A DNA stretch of 64,000 nucleotides, taken from Magnetovibrio sp. PR-2 (lineage in GTDB: Bacteria > Pseudomonadota > Alphaproteobacteria > Rhodospirillales > Magnetovibrionaceae). The notes under the pieces are model-generated. The model was not told where the DNA came from and made no database searches. It worked only from the letters and a program-made list of their open reading frames with translations. A program made the position numbers and the translations under genes. The stretch is taken from assembly GCF_036689815.1 (NCBI RefSeq), contig NZ_JBAHUR010000005.1, forward strand, positions 47,501-111,500. Direction: 5' to 3'. Shown one piece after another: positions 53,969 to 61,739 of the stretch. Within the stretch, counting starts at the first letter, position 1, and every line of letters begins with the position of its first letter.

Positions 53969-54994
53969 ATGTCCGTACTTTCCCAGGACCCGCGCCTGCA
54001 ATATACAGCCGCTGTTGATCAGACCATATTCACAATCGCATTCCGTTTCCTACAGGATGACGACGTGGACGTGTATGTGGACGGCACTCTACAGACCGAT
54101 GGTGTCGATTACAATCTGAGCGGTGCGGGTGACGTCACCGGGGGCGAATGCACATTTGTGTCCCCGATGACCGGCGGGGAAGAGGTTACGATCTATCGCA
54201 ACATGGACCTTTCGCGTTCCGCTGATTACCAGCAAAAGGGGCCCTTCCGGTCATCTGTGGTGAACAACGATCTTGACCGTATATGGATGGCAATGCAGGG
54301 GCTGGACGAGTCGATCACGCGGACGATTAATTTCGCGGTGACCTCTCGCCTGGATTTGCCGATTGATTTCCCTGACCCGCTAGCGGATCACTATATCGGG
54401 TGGGATCACGCCGGGGAAAACTTGGTCAATAAAGATTTGAATGGTCTGGTTCAAGTCCCGGTAAGTGAATTTTTCGAACCCGTGTTGTTGGCGAATGACT
54501 ACGCGGATTTCCTCGATCTGGTCGGCGCATCCCCGTTCATGCAAACCCTTTTACAAGCCAACAACACTACTGAGTTCCAAGGCGCTGTAGGTACGATCAA
54601 TGCGTACTACGCGGATTTGGCCGAAATGTACCGCGCACAATTCGAGATCAAACCCGGCACAGTCGTGCGGTTGTCAGATCATGATGTGTACGAGATCGAG
54701 CCCACCAACGGGTACGCAGATGACGCGGTGTTCGGGGTGATCAGTACCGAACCGCACACGATCATGAACCATATGAAAGACCGGTCAGAGCATTGGTTGC
54801 CGGTCGCCCTTACCGGACGGGTTCCGTGTCGCGTGATCGGTCCTGTGAAGAAAGGTGATCGACTGGTCCCCAGTCAACATCCGGGTGTTGGTCAATCCGG
54901 TCAACCGGGACGAGGTGTGTTCGCCCGCGCGCTTGAGACCAAAACATCAGGCGAAGTTGGTCTTATTGAGGTCGCCATCGTCACCACAAACTAA
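53969..54994 (+). CDS. Tail fibre protein with T7-tail N-terminal domain
   Basis: 341 residues. The first 150 fit the phage T7 tail-fibre attachment domain (QYTAAVDQTIFTIAFRFLQD, TVYRNMDLSR-like IYRNMDLSRSADYQ, NNDLDRIWMAMQGLDESI). The C-terminal third, with VFGVISTEPHTIMN and VPCRVIGPVKKGDRLV, resembles a beta-rich terminal domain of phage tail proteins, sometimes linked to self-cleavage. It should anchor to the tail and reach the host. It is short for a complete fibre; the protein at 56914 may be its partner. Confidence 0.85.
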   Translation: MSVLSQDPRLQYTAAVDQTIFTIAFRFLQDDDVDVYVDGTLQTDGVDYNLSGAGDVTGGECTFVSPMTGGEEVTIYRNMDLSRSADYQQKGPFRSSVVNNDLDRIWMAMQGLDESITRTINFAVTSRLDLPIDFPDPLADHYIGWDHAGENLVNKDLNGLVQVPVSEFFEPVLLANDYADFLDLVGASPFMQTLLQANNTTEFQGAVGTINAYYADLAEMYRAQFEIKPGTVVRLSDHDVYEIEPTNGYADDAVFGVISTEPHTIMNHMKDRSEHWLPVALTGRVPCRVIGPVKKGDRLVPSQHPGVGQSGQPGRGVFARALETKTSGEVGLIEVAIVTTN

Positions 54995-55003
54995 CTCGCT
55001 CGG

Positions 55004-55009
55004 TAAATA
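55004..55009 (+). promoter_or_regulatory. TAAATA late promoter with start-codon hairpin, terminase
   Basis: TCGGTAAATATAGATA. ATAGATA (55009-55015) pairs with TATCTAT (55035-55041), which covers the first two bases of the ATG at 55040. The predicted start is 55015, so most of the left arm would be missing from promoter-born RNA. Confidence 0.62.
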
Positions 55010-55039
55010 TAGATAAACCTGAGTGAGGTGCATCTATCT

Positions 55040-55381
55040 ATGCCACGACTACGCGACCCCGGAAAGCTACTCGACGATGAACTAAAACAAAACATTCGTG
55101 ATGAGATTCACGAGTATGCCCGGCTATACGAGTTCACCGCTGCGATCCCGAAACCGGAAATTCCCGAAAATCCGACCGAGTCAGACTTTGACAAACTCGT
55201 CGCCTACTCAAAGGTGCGGACGTTTTATTCGAACAGCAAACGCGCTCAACTTCGCTTGATCACGGATATGGACAAAATCTCCGGTGGTCAACTCTTGGGC
55301 GGAAACAAAGTTCCGAATCCGGATCGAGAAGCCGACGAACTCGACGCGATGTTGAAAGACGTCGAGGACCGCCTCGGATGA
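55040..55381 (+). CDS. Terminase small subunit candidate (T7 gp18-like)
   Basis: 113 residues from the ATG at 55040 (GAGGTG upstream). Helical, charged, directly before and four bases overlapping the large subunit, as T7 gp18 is before gp19. Sequence similarity is not obvious by eye, so the call rests on size and place. It would recognise concatemeric DNA for packaging. Confidence 0.72.
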   Translation: MPRLRDPGKLLDDELKQNIRDEIHEYARLYEFTAAIPKPEIPENPTESDFDKLVAYSKVRTFYSNSKRAQLRLITDMDKISGGQLLGGNKVPNPDREADELDAMLKDVEDRLG

Positions 55382-56883
55382 AACTAGCTGAGATCGACTT
55401 CCCCCGGTTCGTCGCGATTTACCAAAAGATGATCGGCTATGACACCCCGGATATTCACATCGAAATTGCCCGCTGGTTGGAGGCGACCGATGGACAAGAT
55501 CAACGTCTCTTACAAGTGTTCCGCAACGCAGGCAAATCAAATCTGGTTTGTCTTTATGTGGCTTGGAAGCTGGTGCGAGACCCGAACACGACCATCCTGG
55601 TGATGTCCGCGAAGTATCCACTGGCTGTGAAGAACGCAGAATTCATTAAAAAGATTATCGAAGAACACCCCATTTGTCAGAAGGTGCTCAAGCCGGACCA
55701 GAAAAACTGGGCTAAGGAAAGTTTCTCGGTTCAGCGCCCGGTTGCGCGACGTGATCCGTCTGTCTGCGTGAGTTCAGTTGATTCCGGGTTTACCGGGTAT
55801 CACGCCGATTTGATCTTGGCCGATGACATCGAGATTCAAAATAACGTCGAAAATGAAGAAATGCGCGCGAAGCTGCGCAAACGGGTTCAGGATTTTGACT
55901 CGGTTGCACCCGCGACATTGTTTGTGGGGACACCACACTGTGTGGAGACGATCTACAATGATATCCAGGAATGGGACGGAATTGAGATTCTTCGGATTCC
56001 GTTTTGGACCGAATTACCCAATGGGGTGAAAAAACTGGCTTGGCCGGAACGGTTTCCGATGGACTGGTACAAACGGTACAAGTCAAAGAAAACATTGAAT
56101 TATGTGAACAGTCAGTTGTTCTTGATCCCGTCTGATGTCCGGGAAACCCTGATTGATCCTGATTTGGTTGACACTGTCGATTGCGAACTTGAGACCGTTG
56201 AGATTTTTGCACCCCTGGGTAAGCTATCGAAGCCCGAGCTGCGTTTACGGATCGGTGATGAAACCGTTCGCGTGACCGGGTACGGCACATACTATGATCC
56301 GGCCTTGGGTATTGAAGGTCGCGACAACGCGGTGTTCGCGTTTGCGGTCCGGACCGAACACGGTGACATCATTGTGTTGCATTGCGAGACCCTTCCCGCG
56401 ACCTCACCTCAAACCGGCTGGCAACCTCAACTTGACAGAATTATTGATATCGCTCTGGAGTACGGACTGCCCTCGGTCACGGTCGAGGGCGGTAACACAA
56501 ATGTCACGTTGGACACGGACCTGAAAGCAGCCGCGTCCCGTCGGGGTATCCGGTTGGGCACGAACAAAGTCAGCCGTAACAAGATCAACAAAAAGGTCCG
56601 TATCGCGGAAACGTTGGAGCCGTTGGTCCGGGGCAAACGGCTTAAGGTTCACCCACGGGTACACGAGCACGGACGGTTCAACGGGGAGCTTGGGGAGTTT
56701 CCGGGCGGGAAAAGGGATGACCACATTGACGCCACCACGGGCGCACTCAATCAGATGGACTTGAATCCGTCCGTGCTGACCAAGGGGCTAAAAAAGATCA
56801 AGTCCGCACTGTCCGGGATGTCCGCCCCCCGCCAAGTCGTTGGTAAGCCCGGTTTGGGCAGACGGCTGCGCGGTCACCGATAA
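55378..56883 (+). CDS. Terminase large subunit (T7 gp19-like)
   Basis: 501 residues. ATPase part: Walker A variant VFRNAGKSNL (near 48-57), like the FRGVGKS form of T7 gp19, and Walker B with ADLILADDIE. Nuclease part: RIGDETVRVTGYGTYYDPALG and later acidic residues in GKRDDHIDATTGAL, which are RNase H-like metal ligands. It pumps and cuts DNA at the portal. The stop TAA is part of the next TAAATA element. Confidence 0.92.
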   Translation: MKLAEIDFPRFVAIYQKMIGYDTPDIHIEIARWLEATDGQDQRLLQVFRNAGKSNLVCLYVAWKLVRDPNTTILVMSAKYPLAVKNAEFIKKIIEEHPICQKVLKPDQKNWAKESFSVQRPVARRDPSVCVSSVDSGFTGYHADLILADDIEIQNNVENEEMRAKLRKRVQDFDSVAPATLFVGTPHCVETIYNDIQEWDGIEILRIPFWTELPNGVKKLAWPERFPMDWYKRYKSKKTLNYVNSQLFLIPSDVRETLIDPDLVDTVDCELETVEIFAPLGKLSKPELRLRIGDETVRVTGYGTYYDPALGIEGRDNAVFAFAVRTEHGDIIVLHCETLPATSPQTGWQPQLDRIIDIALEYGLPSVTVEGGNTNVTLDTDLKAAASRRGIRLGTNKVSRNKINKKVRIAETLEPLVRGKRLKVHPRVHEHGRFNGELGEFPGGKRDDHIDATTGALNQMDLNPSVLTKGLKKIKSALSGMSAPRQVVGKPGLGRRLRGHR

Positions 56884-56886
56884 ATA
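56881..56886 (+). promoter_or_regulatory. TAAATA late promoter with ribosome-site hairpin, last virion gene
   Basis: ACCGATAAATACCTTC. ATACCTTC (56884-56891) pairs with GAGGGTAT (56901-56908, one G-U), which holds the ribosome binding site of the gene at 56914. The predicted start is 56892, one base after the left arm. Confidence 0.68.
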
Positions 56887-56913
56887 CCTTCGTAATCTTT
56901 GAGGGTATCCCAC

Positions 56914-57765
56914 ATGACTGTCACTATCTATTCGAACACGATCATTGCGTCTAATCCGTCCGAGTCCGATCCCGAATTTGACTCAATCACGCTGAACTTG
57001 CCCGATGGTAATGCTGCCGGGATCACCGCGACGGGACAATCCGGGTCCGGCTTGGGCGCACGACCGCACATTTTCGAGATTGGTTCCGGTGTATCATTAG
57101 CGGATGATGGCGGTGCGCTTGATTTTTATTCGCGGGTTGGCTCGGGATTTGGTACCTCTTTTGAATATCGGTTCCGAGGTGGCGATAGCTCGACCAATGA
57201 TAATGACGTTTTTTTCTATGATGGTCATATCACGCACGGCCAAGGGTGGCGCGCAGTCGTTGCCCCGTTCACGTACCCAGGGACCGGCGCAAACGCGCCG
57301 ACTGAGGTCGTTGCCTCGAACGGAATCACCCGGTTGTCCTTCGATAATGGTGATCACATATCAACTAAACTGGTCATCGGCCATGACTACGCGGAAGGCA
57401 CTAACGTGTACCCGCAAATCCACATGGCCCCGACCACAGCTATGAGCGCGGGCGAAGTCGTCGTGTGGGAATTCAGCTATGTCGTGGCACGTGGTAATCA
57501 GGGCGATAGTTCGACCGGGTCAGCCAACATCATCACGATGACGTATACCGCCGATGGTACAGAATTGGCCGGGGATCATTTGATTGTTGAGGCCGCTGAT
57601 GTGGACGCGTTCGACGCGCTGGAACCAAACAGCATGATTTATGCACATTGCTCTCGTGGTGGGCTCGGCGACACATATGGTTCACCCGTGTATGGGGATG
57701 CTACCAATATCCACTATTTGAGTGACCGTGAAACAACCCGCAATCGTGTTTATCCGTTCACGTAA
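56914..57765 (+). CDS. Putative fibre-tip or structural protein
   Basis: 283 residues from the ATG at 56914 (GAGGG upstream). Beta-rich, with Gly/Asp/Asn turns. The C terminus (NIHYLSDRETTRNRVYPFT) resembles a tail seen in marine-phage structural proteins. It has its own late promoter and comes after the terminase, where T7-like phages often hold host-range genes. No enzyme motif seen. Confidence 0.65.
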   Translation: MTVTIYSNTIIASNPSESDPEFDSITLNLPDGNAAGITATGQSGSGLGARPHIFEIGSGVSLADDGGALDFYSRVGSGFGTSFEYRFRGGDSSTNDNDVFFYDGHITHGQGWRAVVAPFTYPGTGANAPTEVVASNGITRLSFDNGDHISTKLVIGHDYAEGTNVYPQIHMAPTTAMSAGEVVVWEFSYVVARGNQGDSSTGSANIITMTYTADGTELAGDHLIVEAADVDAFDALEPNSMIYAHCSRGGLGDTYGSPVYGDATNIHYLSDRETTRNRVYPFT

Positions 57766-57776
57766 TCGGTGACAGT

Positions 57777-57950
57777 ATGAGACCGCCCAACAACAAGCAG
57801 ATCGCGGACGCCCTAGAACAGACCCTGCTTGACCTCGGTACGGACTGGGTCAACGATCCCGATCTGGCTTTGTACCGGTTGCAAGAGTTGGTCTCTGAAC
57901 TGCACTTGATGCATCGAGAGATTCTCGGTCAGGATGTTCGTGTACACTAA
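57777..57950 (+). CDS. Small helical phage protein
   Basis: 57 residues, beginning 12 bases after the previous stop. Two amphipathic helices (QIADALEQTLLDLGTDW and LYRLQELVSELHLMH). Unknown function. Its 3' end overlaps a weaker minus-strand frame. Confidence 0.5.
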   Translation: MRPPNNKQIADALEQTLLDLGTDWVNDPDLALYRLQELVSELHLMHREILGQDVRVH

Positions 57951-58038
57951 CCGCGCCCCGGCTCATCTGGGGGACCGGACCCAAGTTCGCTGAGGCCCGG
58001 ATATGGGCTTGAACGGCTTTCATCAGTTGTTCATTCAT
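57850..58038 (-). CDS. Possible small minus-strand protein
   Basis: 62 codons starting with MNEQLMKAVQAHIRASANLG, after a good GAGGTG. The second half overlaps the 57-residue plus-strand gene and looks less protein-like, so only the beginning is persuasive. Confidence 0.3.
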   Translation of the reverse strand: MNEQLMKAVQAHIRASANLGPVPQMSRGAVSVHEHPDRESLDASSAVQRPTLATGTKPDRDR

Positions 58039-58099
58039 GGGTCACCTCATCAACGTATAGCTTGCGCACGTCCAAGACGTCGCCTTCATTGCAAATCCA

Positions 58100-58351
58100 C
58101 TAACGACAAGGTGGAGTCGGTAGGGCCATCCAATGTGTTGGCGTGTGATGCCCCTCCAGCTTTGTCTGTGTGATGCTGTTCTCTATGTAAGACCACCATC
58201 CGGTGTCATCATCTGTCCAGCCCATTGACTTGTCGTTGTTGTCAACTTCACGCCAGAATGCGACGTGTACCACCCACACCGTACCAAAGTCATATCCGAC
58301 AATAATATCTGTCTCATCCTTCGGTGCTGATTCAATTGGTTGCCAATTCAT
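58100..58351 (-). CDS. DUF551 domain protein
   Basis: 83 residues. The start NWQPIESAPKDETDIIVGYD and the end THWMALPTPP are the family pattern of DUF551, small proteins common in phages and of unknown role. AAGGTG lies before the ATG. Member of a minus-strand group of small genes that reads from the excisionase-like gene leftwards. Confidence 0.85.
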   Translation of the reverse strand: MNWQPIESAPKDETDIIVGYDFGTVWVVHVAFWREVDNNDKSMGWTDDDTGWWSYIENSITQTKLEGHHTPTHWMALPTPPCR

Positions 58352-58369
58352 GGGACACCTTACCCTTTT

Positions 58370-59011
58370 CTAATTCAGTACCGGATAAAAGTCACATTCC
58401 CGGTCTGGTAGGTCGGCTTCGATCCGCGCGTCCAACTCGTCCATTGATCTCCACGACTTCGGCTTTTTCAGACTACTAAGACGGATACGGCTAAACCGGG
58501 TCGGCTTCGGTTCCGGCTTCGGCTCTGGTTTTTTGAACATCCCCCGGATGTCCTCGACCGTATACTTGAGTTCGGTCCGGGCGGGTTTTTGTTTTTGATC
58601 ACGGTACTTCGCCATATACTCTTTTACAGATAGCTCGCCGTCCTCGACCACCTGATCCAAATCGACCCCGACGCGGTCGAACGCGGTTCGGAAAATACGA
58701 TCGGTATCGATCTTGCGAATATCGTCATAGGTGCGGTGTGAGGTCGAGATGATCTCGTTCAGGTCGCGGGAGTCGCCAACCATATCAGTCGCCATTTCAA
58801 AGTATTTGCAGATGTTGTCCTTGAACTGGCTCAGATACAAGTCGCCCTCTTTCAGGACAAGCCGTCTGGTGTACCGGGAGAGAGCGCCCGTCTTGTGGTT
58901 GTCGCCATGAAAGTGATCGATTAAATGCGCGATAGTCTCCGCCATCAAAACAATTTCTTCCCTGGTCATTTTCAAATAAAATGTGGTCCCAGCTTTGAAG
59001 ATGTTAGCCAT
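58370..59011 (-). CDS. Phage protein of unknown function
   Basis: 213 residues from the ATG at 59011, overlapping the preceding stop by eight bases. N-terminal two thirds helical (TREEIVLMAETIAHLIDHFH); a central KPEPKPEPKP linker; a basic C-terminal part. The arrangement suggests two domains joined by a rod. It may act in lysogeny or early infection given its neighbours. Confidence 0.68.
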   Translation of the reverse strand: MANIFKAGTTFYLKMTREEIVLMAETIAHLIDHFHGDNHKTGALSRYTRRLVLKEGDLYLSQFKDNICKYFEMATDMVGDSRDLNEIISTSHRTYDDIRKIDTDRIFRTAFDRVGVDLDQVVEDGELSVKEYMAKYRDQKQKPARTELKYTVEDIRGMFKKPEPKPEPKPTRFSRIRLSSLKKPKSWRSMDELDARIEADLPDRECDFYPVLN

Positions 59012-59588
59012 GATCGTCACCCCCTTGATCTTGATGACGTTCGACAAAGTCAGGCGCGATCAGATCGATCAATTCGGGATCGTCCAACGCCTCGACCAGA
59101 AGAGACGAGCCCGAACGGCTTGCTTCATTGATCAGCTTTGCGATCAGGTGGTCCGCGTCGATCCGCGCGTTATCGGTTGGGCTGAGGTCACGATTGTACA
59201 CAGTCTCACCCGCACCTTCGCGGATTTCGAAATAATCAACATCGTTGTCGTCGTTGAACCAACGAGCGAGGAGACCGCGCCAATTGTTATTTGAATACTG
59301 GTCCGGTAATTCGTTGTCTTCACGCATCAAGGTCAGCACGAACTTGATGTCAGATTGGACAAGTTCATCCATGGCCGCGTTGGTGTACCGGACGAACTTG
59401 TCGTACCAGGACAGAAATGCGTCGGGGTTTGAAGTGATGTGTTCGAAAAAGCGGCGCTCGTTCGCGCACTTCGGGGTGTCATCTTCGAACCGTGAGATGA
59501 TCGATGTGCTGATCCGCGATCCACACACCTCACTAATGTAGTAGCCCCGCGTATCGTCGGGGGCCGGACGTTTGGGATAGCTTGGCAT
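59004..59588 (-). CDS. Phage protein of unknown function
   Basis: 194 residues, acidic. Helical with a DNNDVDYFEIREGAGETVYN stretch. The first gene after the excisionase-like gene, in the same direction and coupled to the gene at 58370. No motif recognised. Confidence 0.68.
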   Translation of the reverse strand: MPSYPKRPAPDDTRGYYISEVCGSRISTSIISRFEDDTPKCANERRFFEHITSNPDAFLSWYDKFVRYTNAAMDELVQSDIKFVLTLMREDNELPDQYSNNNWRGLLARWFNDDNDVDYFEIREGAGETVYNRDLSPTDNARIDADHLIAKLINEASRSGSSLLVEALDDPELIDLIAPDFVERHQDQGGDDHG

Positions 59589-59608
59589 AGCTGAGGACCT
59601 CGTCTGTT

Positions 59609-59830
59609 TTAATTACTTACACGAGGACGATCAAAACCGTGCACCGGCTCGACACGCATGGCTTCGATATACGCGTCTAGGTCGTCTTGTCGTACCCTGT
59701 ACCGGCGGTCAAATTTGTAGTAGGGAAAGGGTGTGTTACCCGCGCCGATCTTTGCGTATAACGTCTTAACGGGTAAGCCAAGTTGTTCAGCCGCTTGGCT
59801 GAGGGTGATCCAGTGGAATGAGTCTTTCAT
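59609..59830 (-). CDS. Excisionase-like HTH protein
   Basis: 73 residues from the ATG at 59830. The core ITLSQAAEQLGLPVKTLYAK and YRVRQDDLDAYIEAM is the winged helix of the AlpA/Xis (MerR-like) group. It may direct excision, act as a transcription regulator, or both. It lies 90 bases from a perfect 19-base inverted repeat and near the direct repeats at 60006-60096, both likely binding sites for it or the integrase. Confidence 0.8.
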   Translation of the reverse strand: MKDSFHWITLSQAAEQLGLPVKTLYAKIGAGNTPFPYYKFDRRYRVRQDDLDAYIEAMRVEPVHGFDRPRVSN

Positions 59831-59897
59831 TGTTTTAGTCTCGATTAGTGTCCGGGCAACTGCCCGCACTGACTAGATGATATCGACACAGCGCGCC

Positions 59898-59916
59898 GTC
59901 AATAGACTCTATTGAC
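59898..59916. promoter_or_regulatory. 19-bp inverted repeat, probable operator
   Basis: GTCAATAGA-C-TCTATTGAC, nine-base arms around one centre base, perfect. It lies upstream of the minus-strand excisionase-like gene and of a short plus-strand frame, so it could control both directions. Confidence 0.65.
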
Positions 59917-59929
59917 AAAAATCATTTAT

Positions 59930-60031
59930 ATGGACAAATCACAAAAAGATCGTGACGAAATTAATTTGATCGACTGGTTCATTTCGCATCCTGTCCCCAG
60001 AACAACCGCCTCTAACAGGACCCGCCTCTAA
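59930..60031 (+). CDS. Possible 33-residue peptide
   Basis: MDKSQKDRDEINLIDWFISH followed by residues encoded within the repeats. Divergent from the excisionase-like gene, right after the palindrome. No ribosome binding site, so it would be leaderless or not a gene. Confidence 0.2.
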   Translation: MDKSQKDRDEINLIDWFISHPVPRTTASNRTRL

Positions 60032-60096
60032 CAGTGCACCGCCCCTAACGTCAAACCGCCTCTAACAAATGTCGCCCCTAACGAGGACCGCCCCTA
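60006..60096. repeat. Six iteron-like direct repeats
   Basis: CCGCCTCTAAC or CCGCCCCTAAC at 60006, 60022, 60039, 60056, 60072 (first base T) and 60088 (end changed to CTATT), spaced 16-17 bases. AT-rich sequence follows. This pattern suits a replication initiator, excisionase or repressor binding array. No matching replication gene is found, so the excisionase-like protein is the nearest candidate. Confidence 0.8.
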
Positions 60097-60222
60097 TTAA
60101 ACATTAACACACACACCCCTATCCTTGGGAGGTGAACTGGACAGTTGACTGAACCCAGGACGGGAAGTAACACGAACTCCGTTCTGTTGGTTGACCCATT
60201 CAATGTTCAGCTTCGCAATCAA

Positions 60223-60263
60223 TCTTTGAATCCTCAATCGCTTCGCTCAATCGGATTCAAAGA
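60223..60263. repeat. 11-bp inverted repeat
   Basis: TCTTTGAATCC and GGATTCAAAGA are exact inverted repeats separated by 19 bases. No T run follows, so a protein-binding site or RNA structure is more likely than a terminator. Confidence 0.5.
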
Positions 60264-60500
60264 CGGACCGTCTCGTATCTCGCGAGTATCTTCGATACGT
60301 CGCATCGGTGTGGGCGGTCATTTTTGTTTTGATTCGAATTCAAATGAAATGGATCGAATTGATGAATTGGTGAACTCGCTCCGCTCGACCTCTCATCTCG
60401 TGATGCCCATTGTCGTGTCGAATCAGAACGGCCCCCCAGTACGCCACAGAGACGCGCCAGGAGGCCGTTGAGAAGTCGAGGGTCAGTTAGACGCCCGGAA

Positions 60501-61739
60501 CTAAACAGGGCCGTCCTCGGTTGATTCTGGACCGGGGTATACCCCGATCATAGAGCCAATTCCGTTGCCGACCGCGTCGTATTTATCACTGCTAGGAGTC
60601 ATGTAATATTTGCTGGTCGTGTTCGTGTCAGCGTGCCCAACCAAACCGGCTGCATCACTCAGGGTCAACCCTACCCGGTTCGCATACGAAATCAGTCCGG
60701 CTCTGAAGTTATGCACGATTAAACCAGGATACCCGGCCCGTTGTTTGACCATATTCCAGGTCCAAAACATTCGCGTCAAAGGTTTGTGCGGGTCCCGACG
60801 CATATGCGCGGTACAATTCGACAGGAAGAAATGCTCAGCCTCATCTCGACCCTCTTCGGCTTGAATCTCCAAAACCCGTTTCAGGATCATCATGGCCGCG
60901 TCAGACAAATTTATTACTTTCACGCCGGTGTCATGCCCGGTCTTGTGCTGGTCCGGTTGGAAAGTGATCGTTTTGTGACTGAAATCAACCTGATCTTTTC
61001 TGAGTGCCATACATTCGCGGTTGCGCATCCCGGTCACCATCACCAACAAGATCGCATGATGCTCATAAATGTTGCCCTCACCAGCCGCGATCATCTCATG
61101 AATGATCGCCCCGAATTGCGCATATGCCTCGTCTGGGACAATTTGTTTTCGTGTCTGAATATTGTACCGCTTTGTTAGCTTAACCGGACATGGCCGCTCC
61201 CACGGGATATCCCCGCGCTCTTGGCTGAATGTCCAAGCGGAAATCATTATTGATCGCAAATTATTCCAGGTGGATCGGTTGCAGCTTAACTGGTCTCGCC
61301 ACTCGAAGAACATCGGCGGTGAAAGGTCGGTCCACTTAAGTCGGCCAAGCTTGTCCGTGATCCGACCATCCAGTTGTCGTTGGCATGATTGTTTAGAAGA
61401 GGGAGTCTTCCTTCGGGTGTCGATATAATTCTGGATCAGATCAACGAATGCCATGGCATCTTGATCGAACTTGGTCGGGTCCTCGATTGTGCCGGTGCGT
61501 TGGTACTCAAGTAAGTAGTCGCGCGCAGATTGTCGAATCTGTTCGAGGCTCGTGTGCACACCGGGCCAATCGGTTATCTTTTTCTTCGATCTCTTCGGCC
61601 CGTATTGAAGGAAGAACGACTTGGACCCCTTGGGGGTCACCTTCAAATACAATCCGGGTACCATAGTGTCGCCGACAAGGCGGACCTTGTCGGCGGGTTC
61701 AATCTGCTCTATGAATGTTTTTGTCAGTTTCTTTTTCAT
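60501..61739 (-). CDS. Tyrosine-type integrase
   Basis: 412 residues. N-terminal arm-binding region with the VPGLYLKVTPKGSKSFFLQY pattern of P4-type integrases, a core-binding domain, then a catalytic domain with Arg239 (TGMRNRE), Lys266 (HKTG), His343 and Arg346 (HNFR), His369 (GHAD) and the nucleophile Tyr378. It should integrate and, with the excisionase-like protein, remove the prophage. Its start lies at the right edge of the element. Confidence 0.93.
   Translation of the reverse strand: MKKKLTKTFIEQIEPADKVRLVGDTMVPGLYLKVTPKGSKSFFLQYGPKRSKKKITDWPGVHTSLEQIRQSARDYLLEYQRTGTIEDPTKFDQDAMAFVDLIQNYIDTRRKTPSSKQSCQRQLDGRITDKLGRLKWTDLSPPMFFEWRDQLSCNRSTWNNLRSIMISAWTFSQERGDIPWERPCPVKLTKRYNIQTRKQIVPDEAYAQFGAIIHEMIAAGEGNIYEHHAILLVMVTGMRNRECMALRKDQVDFSHKTITFQPDQHKTGHDTGVKVINLSDAAMMILKRVLEIQAEEGRDEAEHFFLSNCTAHMRRDPHKPLTRMFWTWNMVKQRAGYPGLIVHNFRAGLISYANRVGLTLSDAAGLVGHADTNTTSKYYMTPSSDKYDAVGNGIGSMIGVYPGPESTEDGPV

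Larger units (their letters stand above)
59831..60500. other. Regulatory intergenic region of the prophage
   Basis: About 670 bases. It contains an operator-like palindrome, six iteron-like repeats and an 11-bp inverted repeat, all listed separately. A frame at 60145-60471 has no strong start and I do not call it. Confidence 0.6.
32178..61739. mobile_element. Integrated temperate podophage (T7-type virion module)
   Basis: About 29.5 kb, from the Bcp fragment to the integrase start. It contains lysis genes on the left, a gp55-like sigma gene, a full short-tailed-phage structure module with terminase, a cluster of small minus-strand genes, an excisionase-like protein and an integrase. The virion genes all read rightwards; the integrase lies at the right end, pointing inwards. 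The exact att sites are not established; an 11-base match (32049-32059 and 61905-61915) is the best candidate seen. I find no gene for RNA polymerase, DNA polymerase, primase, helicase or a classical repressor. Confidence 0.9.

Noticed and set aside
60006-60096. Possible CRISPR array
   Set aside because: Repeat units are about 11 bases with 5-6 base gaps, far below CRISPR dimensions, and there are no cas genes.
60145-60471. 108-codon plus-strand frame in the prophage control region
   Set aside because: No good start codon or ribosome site; it runs through an inverted repeat and has no protein-like pattern.
60580-60585. TAAATA on the minus strand near the integrase end
   Set aside because: It lies within integrase codons (Ser-Asp-Lys-Tyr-Asp) with no gene start after it; probably chance.
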